Positions 11,101 through 18,160 of a stretch of 35,266 nucleotides of DNA are shown here, piece by piece; positions within the stretch are counted from its first letter, which is position 1; every line of letters starts with the position of its first letter. Below the pieces are notes generated by a model. The model had not been told where the DNA came from. It searched no databases and worked only from the letters and a program-made list of their open reading frames with translations. The DNA comes from Pyrinomonadaceae bacterium. Its GTDB lineage: Bacteria; Acidobacteriota; Blastocatellia; Pyrinomonadales; Pyrinomonadaceae. The DNA is taken from contig JAMQPH010000679.1 of assembly GCA_023717605.1 (NCBI GenBank), forward strand, positions 1 through 35,266. The letters are read 5' to 3'. A program made the position numbers and the translations under genes.

Positions 11101-11524
11101 GTTCCCGCTCCGCAACTAACTGGAGATCGATAGTGAGCAGACTGCATGGACTAGCAGCCGAGACTGTCTGCAGGGGACGCCCCTCAATACTCGGGAAGGT
11201 CGTGCGCAAGATCTCGTGACGCCGAATGATCTCGGTAAGGCTAACCTCGAGCGCGGCCACGTTAAGGGGTCCTCTTAATCGCAAACTTAACGGCGCATGA
11301 TAGACGGGGTTCTGCGGGTCCATCTGGTGGAGGAACCACTGACGTTCCTGGGCAAAGGTGAGCGGTGCAGGAGAACTGGAATCGCAGCGGCGCGAAATCG
11401 TTTGCCTCTTGGGCGCCCCGCTGTTGGTGGCAATTGATCCCCGCTGGTCTCTGGTCAACCGTGCCAACAGTTCCAGTTTTGCTGAGGAGAGGTTCGTGAG
11501 GCGTTGGGAAAGCTCGTTCATCAT
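8099..11524 (-). CDS. NRPS2, nonribosomal peptide synthetase C-A-PCP, predicted phenylalanine
   Basis: 1141-residue one-module NRPS. An N-terminal helix (about 3-27) of the kind seen before in-trans C domains precedes the condensation domain (about 50-480; intact HHIITDG, His185/His186). The adenylation domain spans about 510-1015 (YTSGSTGRPKG near 671-681, YRTGDL near 893-898). The PCP motif is FFDLGGHSLL with Ser1060. Specificity residues read by hand (Asp717, Ala718, Trp721 and onward) give DAWTIAAVC(K), matching the phenylalanine code as remembered from GrsA/TycA-type domains. The last 40 residues form a Gln/Arg-rich helix (about 1105-1135) typical of NRPS proteins handing over to a PKS, and PKS3 follows with an ATGA overlap. 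Two tandem ATG codons (11524, 11521) could serve as start. The gene begins 44 bases after the AsnB-like gene. Loading of Phe followed by PKS3 would give a statine-type unit. Confidence 0.95.
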   Translation of the reverse strand: MMNELSQRLTNLSSAKLELLARLTRDQRGSIATNSGAPKRQTISRRCDSSSPAPLTFAQERQWFLHQMDPQNPVYHAPLSLRLRGPLNVAALEVSLTEIIRRHEILRTTFPSIEGRPLQTVSAASPCSLLTIDLQLVAEREREQQAQKLILEEISRPFDLAQGPLLRTLLVRLDEEEHLLALTMHHIITDGWSMGLMINELSSLYEASSQNQVLSLAEPHIQYADYAVWQREWLEGAVLEQQLSYWKEKLQGAPALLELPTDHPRPPIQSFAGAKRQLRLSASTSEALATVARQHDATLFMTLLSAFAVLMGRYSGASDLVVGTPIANRTQPETEALMGFFVNTLALRVDMSGNPTFAELLGRVREQALGAYEHQDVPFEKLVEVLQPDRSLSHTPLFQVMFMLQETVEPRRVNGLEMELLAAPEGVAKFDLVLEARQESQSIALSLEYNSELYQAETAERLLRNYEALVERLAKNANLQISELPVTSVSEREKILVEWNQTTCGYEDQKTVPELFEEQVRIAPERVAVDHEGEPLTYGELNRRANQLAHHLRSLGVGPDVIVGISVDQSADMAIGILGILKAGGAYLPLDPTYPRDRLQFMLEDSRASLLLTQKSLIDILPQTDARTTPEGPLAHEPVVLLDANRESIELQSDSNPGPITTPRNLAYVIYTSGSTGRPKGVMIEHRGVANLRTAQQNAFGVGTGSRVLQFSSFSFDASVWETVMALLTGGTLCFAGGSASLWDGSDATRVLRDQAITVVTLPPSLLAVLRSEDLPALQTIISAGESCSSEIAERWSVGRRFWNAYGPTETTVCATMLECSSDYPQGPPIGRPIANTQIYILDEFGNPTPLGVAGELHVASAGLARGYLNRPDLTAEKFIPNQFSQQPGSRLYRTGDLAVYLADGNIEYLGRLDHQVKVRGYRIELGEIESLLMAHEAVNLAAVKAHEYPSGEKRLVAYVVPVVGKVPDISELRAFIKEKLPEYMVPSVIMTMDALPLTPNGKVDKKALSAPEGRRTVADADYVAPQNEFEERIAAIWREALHVEKVGVNDNFFDLGGHSLLLLRIHTQLQQACNRDLALITLFKYPTIGALARHLSEGSGDRSAMEQAHELAEQRQQRAQKQRAALGQQRKSLSQRMVSV

Positions 11525-11568
11525 GTGCTCTTTCTTTTGGGGGAGGCCTGATACCTGGTTGAGGTGGA

Positions 11569-13443
11569 CTAAACTTCCTGAAGTGCAAGTTCCGACTGCT
11601 CAGAACTCGATTCAGCGCCGCTTGATCCGTTAAGCTTGTGCCACTGTTCCAGCACATAGAGCGTCCAGACGGCATAACTATCAGATGGACCATAGTTGTT
11701 GACGAACGGGATGAGACGGTCCGGGTCGAAATATCCACGGGAGAGGGCCTCATCTGACAGCAAGACATTGCTTATCTCCGCGCGCAACGAAGTTGCCAGC
11801 CAGTTCTCCAGCGGCACCGCCAACTCCTTTTTCTGCCGCTGGGTGATCGCCGGAGGCAAATACTTTTGGGCAACTCGCTTCAAGATTCGTTTCTCCTGGC
11901 CGTCGGCCAACTTATGCCGGGTACCGATGCCGGAGACAAACTCGACCAGCTTTTGATCCAACATCGGACAGCGCACTTCCACGGAATGGGCCATTGAAGC
12001 GATATCAATCTTTACCAGTTGGGCGTCGCTCAACCAGAAATTGCAATCCACTTCCATAGCCCGGCTGAGCCGATCGCCCAGATGGGCGTTCCGACCGAAT
12101 CGCTCTTGCAGGTAGTTGACCGGAAAGTCAGCCGGCAGGTGACTCCAGAAATCGCGCGAGTAGATCTCGCGCTTAACAGAGTCGCGCAAACCGTCGGTAA
12201 GCACCGATTGGTACTCGGCTGAAATATCGCCATCGGCTTTCGCGAGCAGCTTAAGATCAACTTTGCCTGAAAGACGGTGATGGTTCGGCAGGTCCGGCAT
12301 GGCGGCAAAAATCTTGTAGCGGTTATAGCCGCAGAATAGCTCGTCAGCCCCATCGCCCGTCAGAGCCACGGTCACGTATTGCCGGGCAAGCCGATTCATG
12401 AAGTAGCAGGCGATTGCCGAAGGAAAGGCATACGGCTCGCCGAATTTGAGCAACAGTTCGTCAAAAACGCTGAGCGCCGACGCGGGCGAGATGAGAGATT
12501 GATGATGTATCGTCCCGCAGTAATCCGATACCATCTTGGCGTAATCGAGCTCGTTAAAATTCCGATCCGCGAACCCAATCGAGAAGGTATGCATGGGCTC
12601 CTGGATCATCTGCGACATGATCGAGACGATCAAACTGGAATCCAAGCCACCGCTCAAGAGAGCACCGAGCGGCACTTCACTTTGTAGTCGCACCCTCACA
12701 GCATCAACCAGCAGCTCGTCGATGGTCTGTATCAGCTCCGCTTCCGTCTTCTCCTGATGTCGCTCGGTGAAGTCGAAGGACCAGTATCGCTGCTCGGTCA
12801 TGCGTCCTCGCTCAAACACCATTGCCGTGCCGGGCTTCACCTTATGAACGTCGCGATAGATAGTCAGCGGCGCCGGAATAATGCGAAAACTAAGGAAGCG
12901 ATCGATTGCTTCTCGATTAATCTCCTTATTGATTTCCGGATGGGAGATGAGGGCGCCAATTTCTGAAGCAAAGACCACCCCGCCGGACGAGGTCTCCGCA
13001 TAATTGAGAGGCTTCTTGCCGGCACAATCGCGCGCCAGAATAAGGCGGCGGTGGACATCGTCGTAGATGGCCAGCGCAAACATGCCCCGCAGCCTCTTCA
13101 GCGACTCGATTCCCAACCTGTCGTATAGATGAACGATGACCTCGGCATCGGTGTTGGTCTGGAAGACATACCCTTCCTTTTCCAGCCATTCCTTAAGCTC
13201 GATATAGTTATAGATCTCGCCATTGAAGACGCAGGTTGCCCTCTGCAATGGGCTATGCACCGGTTGCGAGCCGTTGACAACACCAATTACTTTGAGTCTT
13301 CTGATGCCGAGGACCAGATGCGGCAGGAAATGGTAGCCGCCTTCATCCGGGCCGCGATGGACCAGGAGATCGCACATTCTGGACACGTTCTCGGGCGGGA
13401 CGTTGCCGTTTCCGAAATTCATCTCACCAGCGATTCCACACAT
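11569..13443 (-). CDS. asnB: Asparagine synthase (glutamine-hydrolysing) family amidotransferase
   Basis: 624 residues. The start is set at the ATG at 13441-13443 because the mature protein must begin Met-Cys2 (MCGIAGE), with Cys2 as the N-terminal nucleophile that releases ammonia from glutamine; a longer in-frame extension to 13521 would bury this cysteine. The class II glutaminase domain is about 1-210. The synthetase domain carries the ATP PP-loop SGGLDSS (264-270) and GDGADELFCG further on. Housekeeping AsnB converts aspartate to asparagine by an acyl-AMP step. Inside an NRPS/PKS operon, homologues are usually thought to amidate a pathway carboxylate or build a nonstandard amide residue; the substrate here is unknown. 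A usually Arg-containing ARDRxGKKPL segment reads ARDCAGKKPL (about 137-145). The gene starts 10 bases after the PaaK-like gene, so the two are probably co-translated and may work together. Confidence 0.93.
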   Translation of the reverse strand: MCGIAGEMNFGNGNVPPENVSRMCDLLVHRGPDEGGYHFLPHLVLGIRRLKVIGVVNGSQPVHSPLQRATCVFNGEIYNYIELKEWLEKEGYVFQTNTDAEVIVHLYDRLGIESLKRLRGMFALAIYDDVHRRLILARDCAGKKPLNYAETSSGGVVFASEIGALISHPEINKEINREAIDRFLSFRIIPAPLTIYRDVHKVKPGTAMVFERGRMTEQRYWSFDFTERHQEKTEAELIQTIDELLVDAVRVRLQSEVPLGALLSGGLDSSLIVSIMSQMIQEPMHTFSIGFADRNFNELDYAKMVSDYCGTIHHQSLISPASALSVFDELLLKFGEPYAFPSAIACYFMNRLARQYVTVALTGDGADELFCGYNRYKIFAAMPDLPNHHRLSGKVDLKLLAKADGDISAEYQSVLTDGLRDSVKREIYSRDFWSHLPADFPVNYLQERFGRNAHLGDRLSRAMEVDCNFWLSDAQLVKIDIASMAHSVEVRCPMLDQKLVEFVSGIGTRHKLADGQEKRILKRVAQKYLPPAITQRQKKELAVPLENWLATSLRAEISNVLLSDEALSRGYFDPDRLIPFVNNYGPSDSYAVWTLYVLEQWHKLNGSSGAESSSEQSELALQEV

Positions 13444-13453
13444 AGTTGAAGCC

Positions 13454-14659
13454 TTATCTTTTTTGAATGAAAGTCTTTTTGGCTGCCTGCGACAGTTCTT
13501 CAACGGCCACCGGGCAGACATCGATATCCCGGACCAGCGAAGATTCGATCAGTTGCTTCACGTCGGGATTTAACTGTTTGATGAAGCGCTTGATCTGTTC
13601 ACCTTTCTCGAACGTGAAATCACCGGAGCAGATCTTGATGACAAACTTTCGCGGATCCTTATGGACTTCGAAGCGGCCTCCCGGCAGATAAGTGTTAACC
13701 GCTTCGCTAATATCGTAGAGGCTGATCTTTTCACCATTCTTGAGCTCTTCACCGAGGCGTCCAATCATGCGCTCGAAGGTAAAGGCGTAGCGGCCCTGAC
13801 ACTTCCTCCAGCCGAAGCCCTCAATCAGATCATTGGTTACAAAACGGATCGCCGGAAAAACAGTGCGGTTCTTTGAAGTGAGGGTCAGGATCTCGGCGCG
13901 GCCCGGCTCAACCGCCTCAAATAGAACTGAGGGAGCAACGGTTTCCGGGATGATGTGATCATCAAAGTGATAATAGCCACAGACGAAACATTCGTAGGCA
14001 ATCGAGCCGACCTCGATACTACCAATGATATCGAGCAAGTCAGTTCTTCCCAGACCGAATACGTCAACAATGTGTTTCTTCCATGCTCGGGATGCGACAT
14101 CGCCTACGACAATGATTTTCTTGGGATGGAAAGCAATCTCGCCGGTTTGAATGATGCTATCCAGGATCATCGGCATGGTGAACAACACGTCCGGGCGATG
14201 CTTGTTCAGCAGTTCGATATGTTCGGCCACGGGTCTGCGATAATCGATATGAAAACTCTCCAAACCGAGCTCCCCGAAGATTTCGGCGGACGACGACGCG
14301 GCATGTCCCGTTCCTAAATCCGAACAGGCCACCTTGCAGTCGAAGGTAAGGAAGCGGGAGAAGATCTTTTTTCGCTGGGTCACATAATCTAGATGATCAC
14401 GAGTCGAATAATGAATTTTCTTGCGCGCCCCGGTGGAGGTGCCGGACGTCTGATAGATTTGGGTGCCTGCCGATATTGGACCATCGGCGTCGTAGTAATG
14501 CTTTGTCAGCAGCGCTTCATCGATCAACGGTAGTCTGGATGGATCCTGCGTGTCATCGTAGCCACAGCGCGCAACGATCTCGTCATACCAGCGAACATTG
14601 TGTCGCACGGTTGCCACAATCTGTTCGAACTCGCTCCTGTAGTTATCGATTGTGACCAT
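13454..14659 (-). CDS. PaaK / coenzyme F390 synthetase-like adenylate-forming enzyme
   Basis: About 401 residues from the ATG at 14657-14659. This start is preferred over an in-frame TTG at 14701 or ATG at 14692 because a clear AAAGGG lies 8 bases upstream. The protein has the ATP-binding loop YQTSGTSTGARKK (69-81) and the later segment RMIGRLGEELK expected of the phenylacetate-CoA ligase (PaaK) / CapK branch of adenylate-forming enzymes. That branch is shorter than ordinary acyl-CoA synthetases. A segment YECFVCGYYHFDDH has the Cys/His pattern seen in relatives and may bind metal. It is not an NRPS A domain and has no carrier domain. It presumably activates a carboxylic acid as an acyl-adenylate, for transfer to CoA, a carrier protein or an amine. 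The substrate cannot be read from sequence. Its place between NRPS1 and the AsnB-like gene suggests a tailoring or building-block role. Confidence 0.85.
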   Translation of the reverse strand: MVTIDNYRSEFEQIVATVRHNVRWYDEIVARCGYDDTQDPSRLPLIDEALLTKHYYDADGPISAGTQIYQTSGTSTGARKKIHYSTRDHLDYVTQRKKIFSRFLTFDCKVACSDLGTGHAASSSAEIFGELGLESFHIDYRRPVAEHIELLNKHRPDVLFTMPMILDSIIQTGEIAFHPKKIIVVGDVASRAWKKHIVDVFGLGRTDLLDIIGSIEVGSIAYECFVCGYYHFDDHIIPETVAPSVLFEAVEPGRAEILTLTSKNRTVFPAIRFVTNDLIEGFGWRKCQGRYAFTFERMIGRLGEELKNGEKISLYDISEAVNTYLPGGRFEVHKDPRKFVIKICSGDFTFEKGEQIKRFIKQLNPDVKQLIESSLVRDIDVCPVAVEELSQAAKKTFIQKR

Positions 14660-14762
14660 ATTTTTGGCCCTTTGGTGATTTCCTGAAGGCATGGAGAGCA
14701 AGGGAGAGCGTGCCTCGCATGGTGAGATATAGAGGCGCCGGAAGACCGAACGCGACTTGCAT
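14643..14762 (-). CDS. Possible 39-residue small ORF between NRPS1 and the PaaK-like gene
   Basis: An ATG two bases after the NRPS1 stop opens a 39-codon frame that ends in TAA just inside the start of the PaaK-like gene, in a different frame from it. The peptide has a hydrophobic first part (MQVAFGLPAPLYL) and a basic tail (FRKSPKGQKYGHNR). No family is recognised and there is no good ribosome binding site, although re-initiation after NRPS1 is possible. It could be a chance frame in a 105-base gap. Confidence 0.15.
   Translation of the reverse strand: MQVAFGLPAPLYLTMRGTLSLALHAFRKSPKGQKYGHNR
14668..14673 (-). promoter_or_regulatory. Ribosome binding site deciding the PaaK-like start
   Basis: On the minus strand AAAGGG is followed by 8 bases and then the ATG at 14659. 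No comparable purine run precedes the upstream TTG (14701) or ATG (14692), so translation most likely starts at 14659. Confidence 0.55.
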
Positions 14763-14764
14763 GG

Positions 14765-17700
14765 CTAGGTTGTCAGAAGCTTATTGACCTCAGCGTCTGA
14801 GAGTGTCTCCAGTCGATCCAACATCTCAACGAGACTGGCTTTGTCCACTCCGGATAATTGCTGCTGCAGGACTCTCACGGACATGCCTGCCGCGGTTGGC
14901 GCTTCAAAGATGCTGCGCAGTGGCAGTTCGATCTCGAACGCCTGCCTGATTCGCATTACGAGTTGAGTGGCTAATAAGGAATGGCCGCCGGCGTCAAAGA
15001 AGTTGTCGTTGACGCCAACTCGCGGAAGACGTAAGACGTCGGCCCACATCTCCGCGAGTCTCTCTTCCATCTCGTTACGGGGCGCGACAAAGGAGTTTTC
15101 GTCTACGAGTGCATGCTGCTCGAGCTTCGCGAGTGCGTGCCGATCCAACTTGCCATTCACGGTCAGCGGCAGTGACTCCACCTGCACAAAGCCGACCGGC
15201 ACCATGTATTCGGGAAGGCTTCGCCTCAGGTGGTCCTTGATCTCGGACAATTGCAGTGGAGCGGGGGTGGGATTGGCCACTACGAAAGCGACCAGACGTT
15301 TGTCACCGGCCCCCTGATCATCGACGACTACAACCGCTTCTTTCACCCCCCGAGCTGCGGACAGTACGTTTTCGATTCCGCCCAGCTCAATGCGGTGCCC
15401 GCGAATCTTTATTTGATCATCGACGCGACCGAGGAATTCGACATTGCCGTCCGGCAAGCGGCGCGCCAGATCGAAAGTACGATAAAGCCTGCCGCCTGGT
15501 GTCTCACTGAAAGGATTAGGGACAAAGCGCTCGGCTGTGAGTTCTGGCCGGTTCAAGTAACCGCGGGCCAGCCCAACGCCTGCTACATAAATCTCGCCGG
15601 GCACTCCCAAAGGTACCACCTGATGCGCTTCATCCAGCAGGTGCAACTGCATGTTTGAGAGCGCCCAGCCAATGTTCGGCTTTTCAGGGGCAGCTTTGAT
15701 CCAGCAGACCGCTGAATTGATGGTGCACTCGGTTGGACCATAGACGTTAAAGAAATCGATCCGGGAATTGCCGGCCAGAAGTTGCCAGAGTTGCTCGTCG
15801 ATGGCCTCGCCACCCACCAACACCAACCGCGTCGCGAAACCGGGCCGCGAAAGCATGCCAGCGTCGATCAAAAGCCGCAGTTGTGAGGGCGTGAAATCCA
15901 GGACCTCGAGCTCGTTAGCCTCGACATATGTCAGCAGTTCCGACGGATCCTGCCGGACCTCTTCAGGGATCACGTGAACCGTGTGTCCAAATAAGAGCAG
16001 CATGAGGCGCTCAACGCAGCCATCAAACGCGAGCGGCGCATTCAAGCTGACGTTGAGACGCCTCCCGGCGTACTCTCGATAGATCGCCTCCTGGTGCGCG
16101 AAAGCCAGATTGATCGCCGAGCGGTGTTGGATCATCACGCCCTTCGGCTGCCCCGTGGAACCCGACGTGTAGATCACGTAAGCCAGGTTCTCCGCGCGTA
16201 CTTCACTCTCCGGATTGTCGACGCTTTGTCGCTCGATCTCAGCCCTGTCTCGATCGAGACAAATGACCGCGGCACCATGCTCAGGTAAAGAGTCCGCCAA
16301 CTTCTCCCGGGTCACCAGCGCGGTCACTTCGGCATCCTCGATCATGAAGGCGAGACGCCCACTCGGATATTGCGGGTCCAACGGCAGGTAGGCTGCGCCC
16401 GCCTTGAGAATGGCCAGCACTGCCACGACCATCTCGACCGATCGTTCGAGGCAGAGGCCCACCACCTGATCCGGACCCACTTTGAGAGAGCGTAACGTGT
16501 GGGCCAGTTGATTGGCGCGAGCGCTTAACTCTCGATAAGTGAGTGATTGATCCTTGAAAACAACGGCCACCGCCTCCGGCGTTCGCGCGGACTGTGCTTC
16601 AAATAGCCGGTGAATGCATTGTTGGACGGGATATGGAGCTTCAGTCTCATTCCATTTGGCAAACTGTCGGCGTTCCGTGGCCGTCAAGAGCGGTAAAGCC
16701 CGAACGCGTTTACCTGGGTCGGCGACGATGCTCTCTAACAGGGTTCGATAATGATCGCCAAACCGCTCGATGGTGGCAGCATCAAAGAGGTCCGCGTTGT
16801 AAGGCACGGAGGCCGCGATCCGGCCGCCACCTTCTACGAGCATCATGGTCATGTCCACCTGCGACACCCGCTCGTCAACCTCGAAAGCCTCCATGGCCAG
16901 CCCACCCGTATCCAGCAACGACTCGTTTTCAGCAAGCAAGATCGCCTCGATTGGTGATGTGTCGTCACTCGTGGCGTCGGCGAAACGAGAGCGCTGCAGC
17001 ACGAACATCACATCACAGAGCGGCGACCGACTGCTGTCGCGTGTGGGTTGGAGACGTTCAACCAACAGCGGGAATGGGTAATCCTGATGATCAAGAGCGC
17101 CGAGAACAGACTCTTGCACCTGAGTGAGAAAATCTCTGAAGGTCAGATCCGCTGACAGGTCAGCGCGCAGCACGACTGGATTCGCAAAATACCCGACGAT
17201 GTTTTCGAATTCGACGCGCCCTCGCGCCCCCATCGGAGAACCAATCAGAATATCGTCCTGACCCGAATAGCGGTGCAGCAACGCCTGAAAAGCAGCCAGC
17301 AAAAGCATGTACAACGTCACGCCTTCGGCTTGGGCCAGGGTGTTGAGTTGTTGGCTTAGCTCCCGGCCAAGTTCAAACTTGTGGACCGCGCCCCGATATG
17401 TCTGGACAACTGGCCGGGGCCGGTCGGTCGGCAGGTTCAGCGCGGGCAATTCTCCACCGAGTTTCTCGCGCCAATAAACCCAGTGCTCTTCACCCTCAGC
17501 TCCCGCCAACATCTTTGTCTGCCAGCGAATAAAGTCGCTGTATGAGAACTTGAGCGGAGCGAGCGGCACACTGGCGCCCGCTTTCTCTGCGGCATAGACA
17601 GCAAAGATCTCATACATGAGAATCGCGATTGAGGGAAAGTCGATGACAATATGATGTGTGGTTAGCAGCAGCACGTAATCCTTTGGGCCACTGATAAAAA

Positions 17701-18160
17701 GCGTCGCGCGCAAAAGCGGACCATGCTCCAGATCAAACGGACGGTGTGCTTCCTCAGCCACCCGCTCGCGTAGTTCGGTTTCGCTCCAGCCCGCTGCAGG
17801 CGTCACCTCAAAGTGGGTCTGGCAGTGCTCGTGCACCTCCTGCAGGTGCTGTCCATTGCGCACTCCATAAGTAGTTCGCAGAGAGGGATGGCGATCGACC
17901 AGCGTCTGAAACGTGCGCTCCAGCGCGGGAACGTCCAGAGTTGAACGGATTCGGCCTGCGTACATCAGATTGTATGCAGGGCTCGTCGGATCGAGTTGGT
18001 GCAGGAACCAAAGGGCGCGCTGCCCGTGCGACAACGGGTGAGACGATGTCGATTGCGTGGCCTTTTCGCGCAGCAGATTTGCCAGACGCTCACGCTTTTC
18101 TTCAATAGAAGGCCGCGACGGCGTCGATGGCTGGAGGGCAAGGGCCGATCCGTTACTCAC
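14765..18160 (-). CDS. NRPS1, nonribosomal peptide synthetase C-A-PCP with atypical motifs
   Basis: 1131 residues starting at a GTG that shares one base with the PKS2 stop (TAGTG). It should couple the polyketide acyl chain of PKS2 to the first amino acid. The C domain (about 40-480) has HHIVIDF (His169, His170, Asp174) where the usual motif ends in DG; Phe175 replaces Gly, something I recall from C domains that accept polyketide chains. The A domain (about 515-1010) has YTSGSTGQPKG (664-674), but its YRTGDL motif reads YRTFDL (Phe896) and ELGEIE reads ELGGIE (Gly928). Specificity residues by hand are DGEDLGVIN(K). The framework resembles Glu/Gln-type domains, but acidic residues at two pocket positions could instead favour a basic side chain, so no substrate is assigned. 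The PCP motif is FFDAGGHSLL (Ser1061). The C-terminal tail ETLSDAEVNKLL resembles those of PKS1 and PKS2. Confidence 0.93.
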   Translation of the reverse strand: MSNGSALALQPSTPSRPSIEEKRERLANLLREKATQSTSSHPLSHGQRALWFLHQLDPTSPAYNLMYAGRIRSTLDVPALERTFQTLVDRHPSLRTTYGVRNGQHLQEVHEHCQTHFEVTPAAGWSETELRERVAEEAHRPFDLEHGPLLRATLFISGPKDYVLLLTTHHIVIDFPSIAILMYEIFAVYAAEKAGASVPLAPLKFSYSDFIRWQTKMLAGAEGEEHWVYWREKLGGELPALNLPTDRPRPVVQTYRGAVHKFELGRELSQQLNTLAQAEGVTLYMLLLAAFQALLHRYSGQDDILIGSPMGARGRVEFENIVGYFANPVVLRADLSADLTFRDFLTQVQESVLGALDHQDYPFPLLVERLQPTRDSSRSPLCDVMFVLQRSRFADATSDDTSPIEAILLAENESLLDTGGLAMEAFEVDERVSQVDMTMMLVEGGGRIAASVPYNADLFDAATIERFGDHYRTLLESIVADPGKRVRALPLLTATERRQFAKWNETEAPYPVQQCIHRLFEAQSARTPEAVAVVFKDQSLTYRELSARANQLAHTLRSLKVGPDQVVGLCLERSVEMVVAVLAILKAGAAYLPLDPQYPSGRLAFMIEDAEVTALVTREKLADSLPEHGAAVICLDRDRAEIERQSVDNPESEVRAENLAYVIYTSGSTGQPKGVMIQHRSAINLAFAHQEAIYREYAGRRLNVSLNAPLAFDGCVERLMLLLFGHTVHVIPEEVRQDPSELLTYVEANELEVLDFTPSQLRLLIDAGMLSRPGFATRLVLVGGEAIDEQLWQLLAGNSRIDFFNVYGPTECTINSAVCWIKAAPEKPNIGWALSNMQLHLLDEAHQVVPLGVPGEIYVAGVGLARGYLNRPELTAERFVPNPFSETPGGRLYRTFDLARRLPDGNVEFLGRVDDQIKIRGHRIELGGIENVLSAARGVKEAVVVVDDQGAGDKRLVAFVVANPTPAPLQLSEIKDHLRRSLPEYMVPVGFVQVESLPLTVNGKLDRHALAKLEQHALVDENSFVAPRNEMEERLAEMWADVLRLPRVGVNDNFFDAGGHSLLATQLVMRIRQAFEIELPLRSIFEAPTAAGMSVRVLQQQLSGVDKASLVEMLDRLETLSDAEVNKLLTT

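Noticed and set aside
13444-13521. Longer N-terminus for the AsnB-like protein
   Set aside because: It would put residues before the catalytic Cys2, which must be N-terminal, and it overlaps the preceding gene.
14660-14701. TTG and ATG starts upstream of the PaaK-like gene
   Set aside because: No ribosome binding site precedes them, and the added residues are not family-like.
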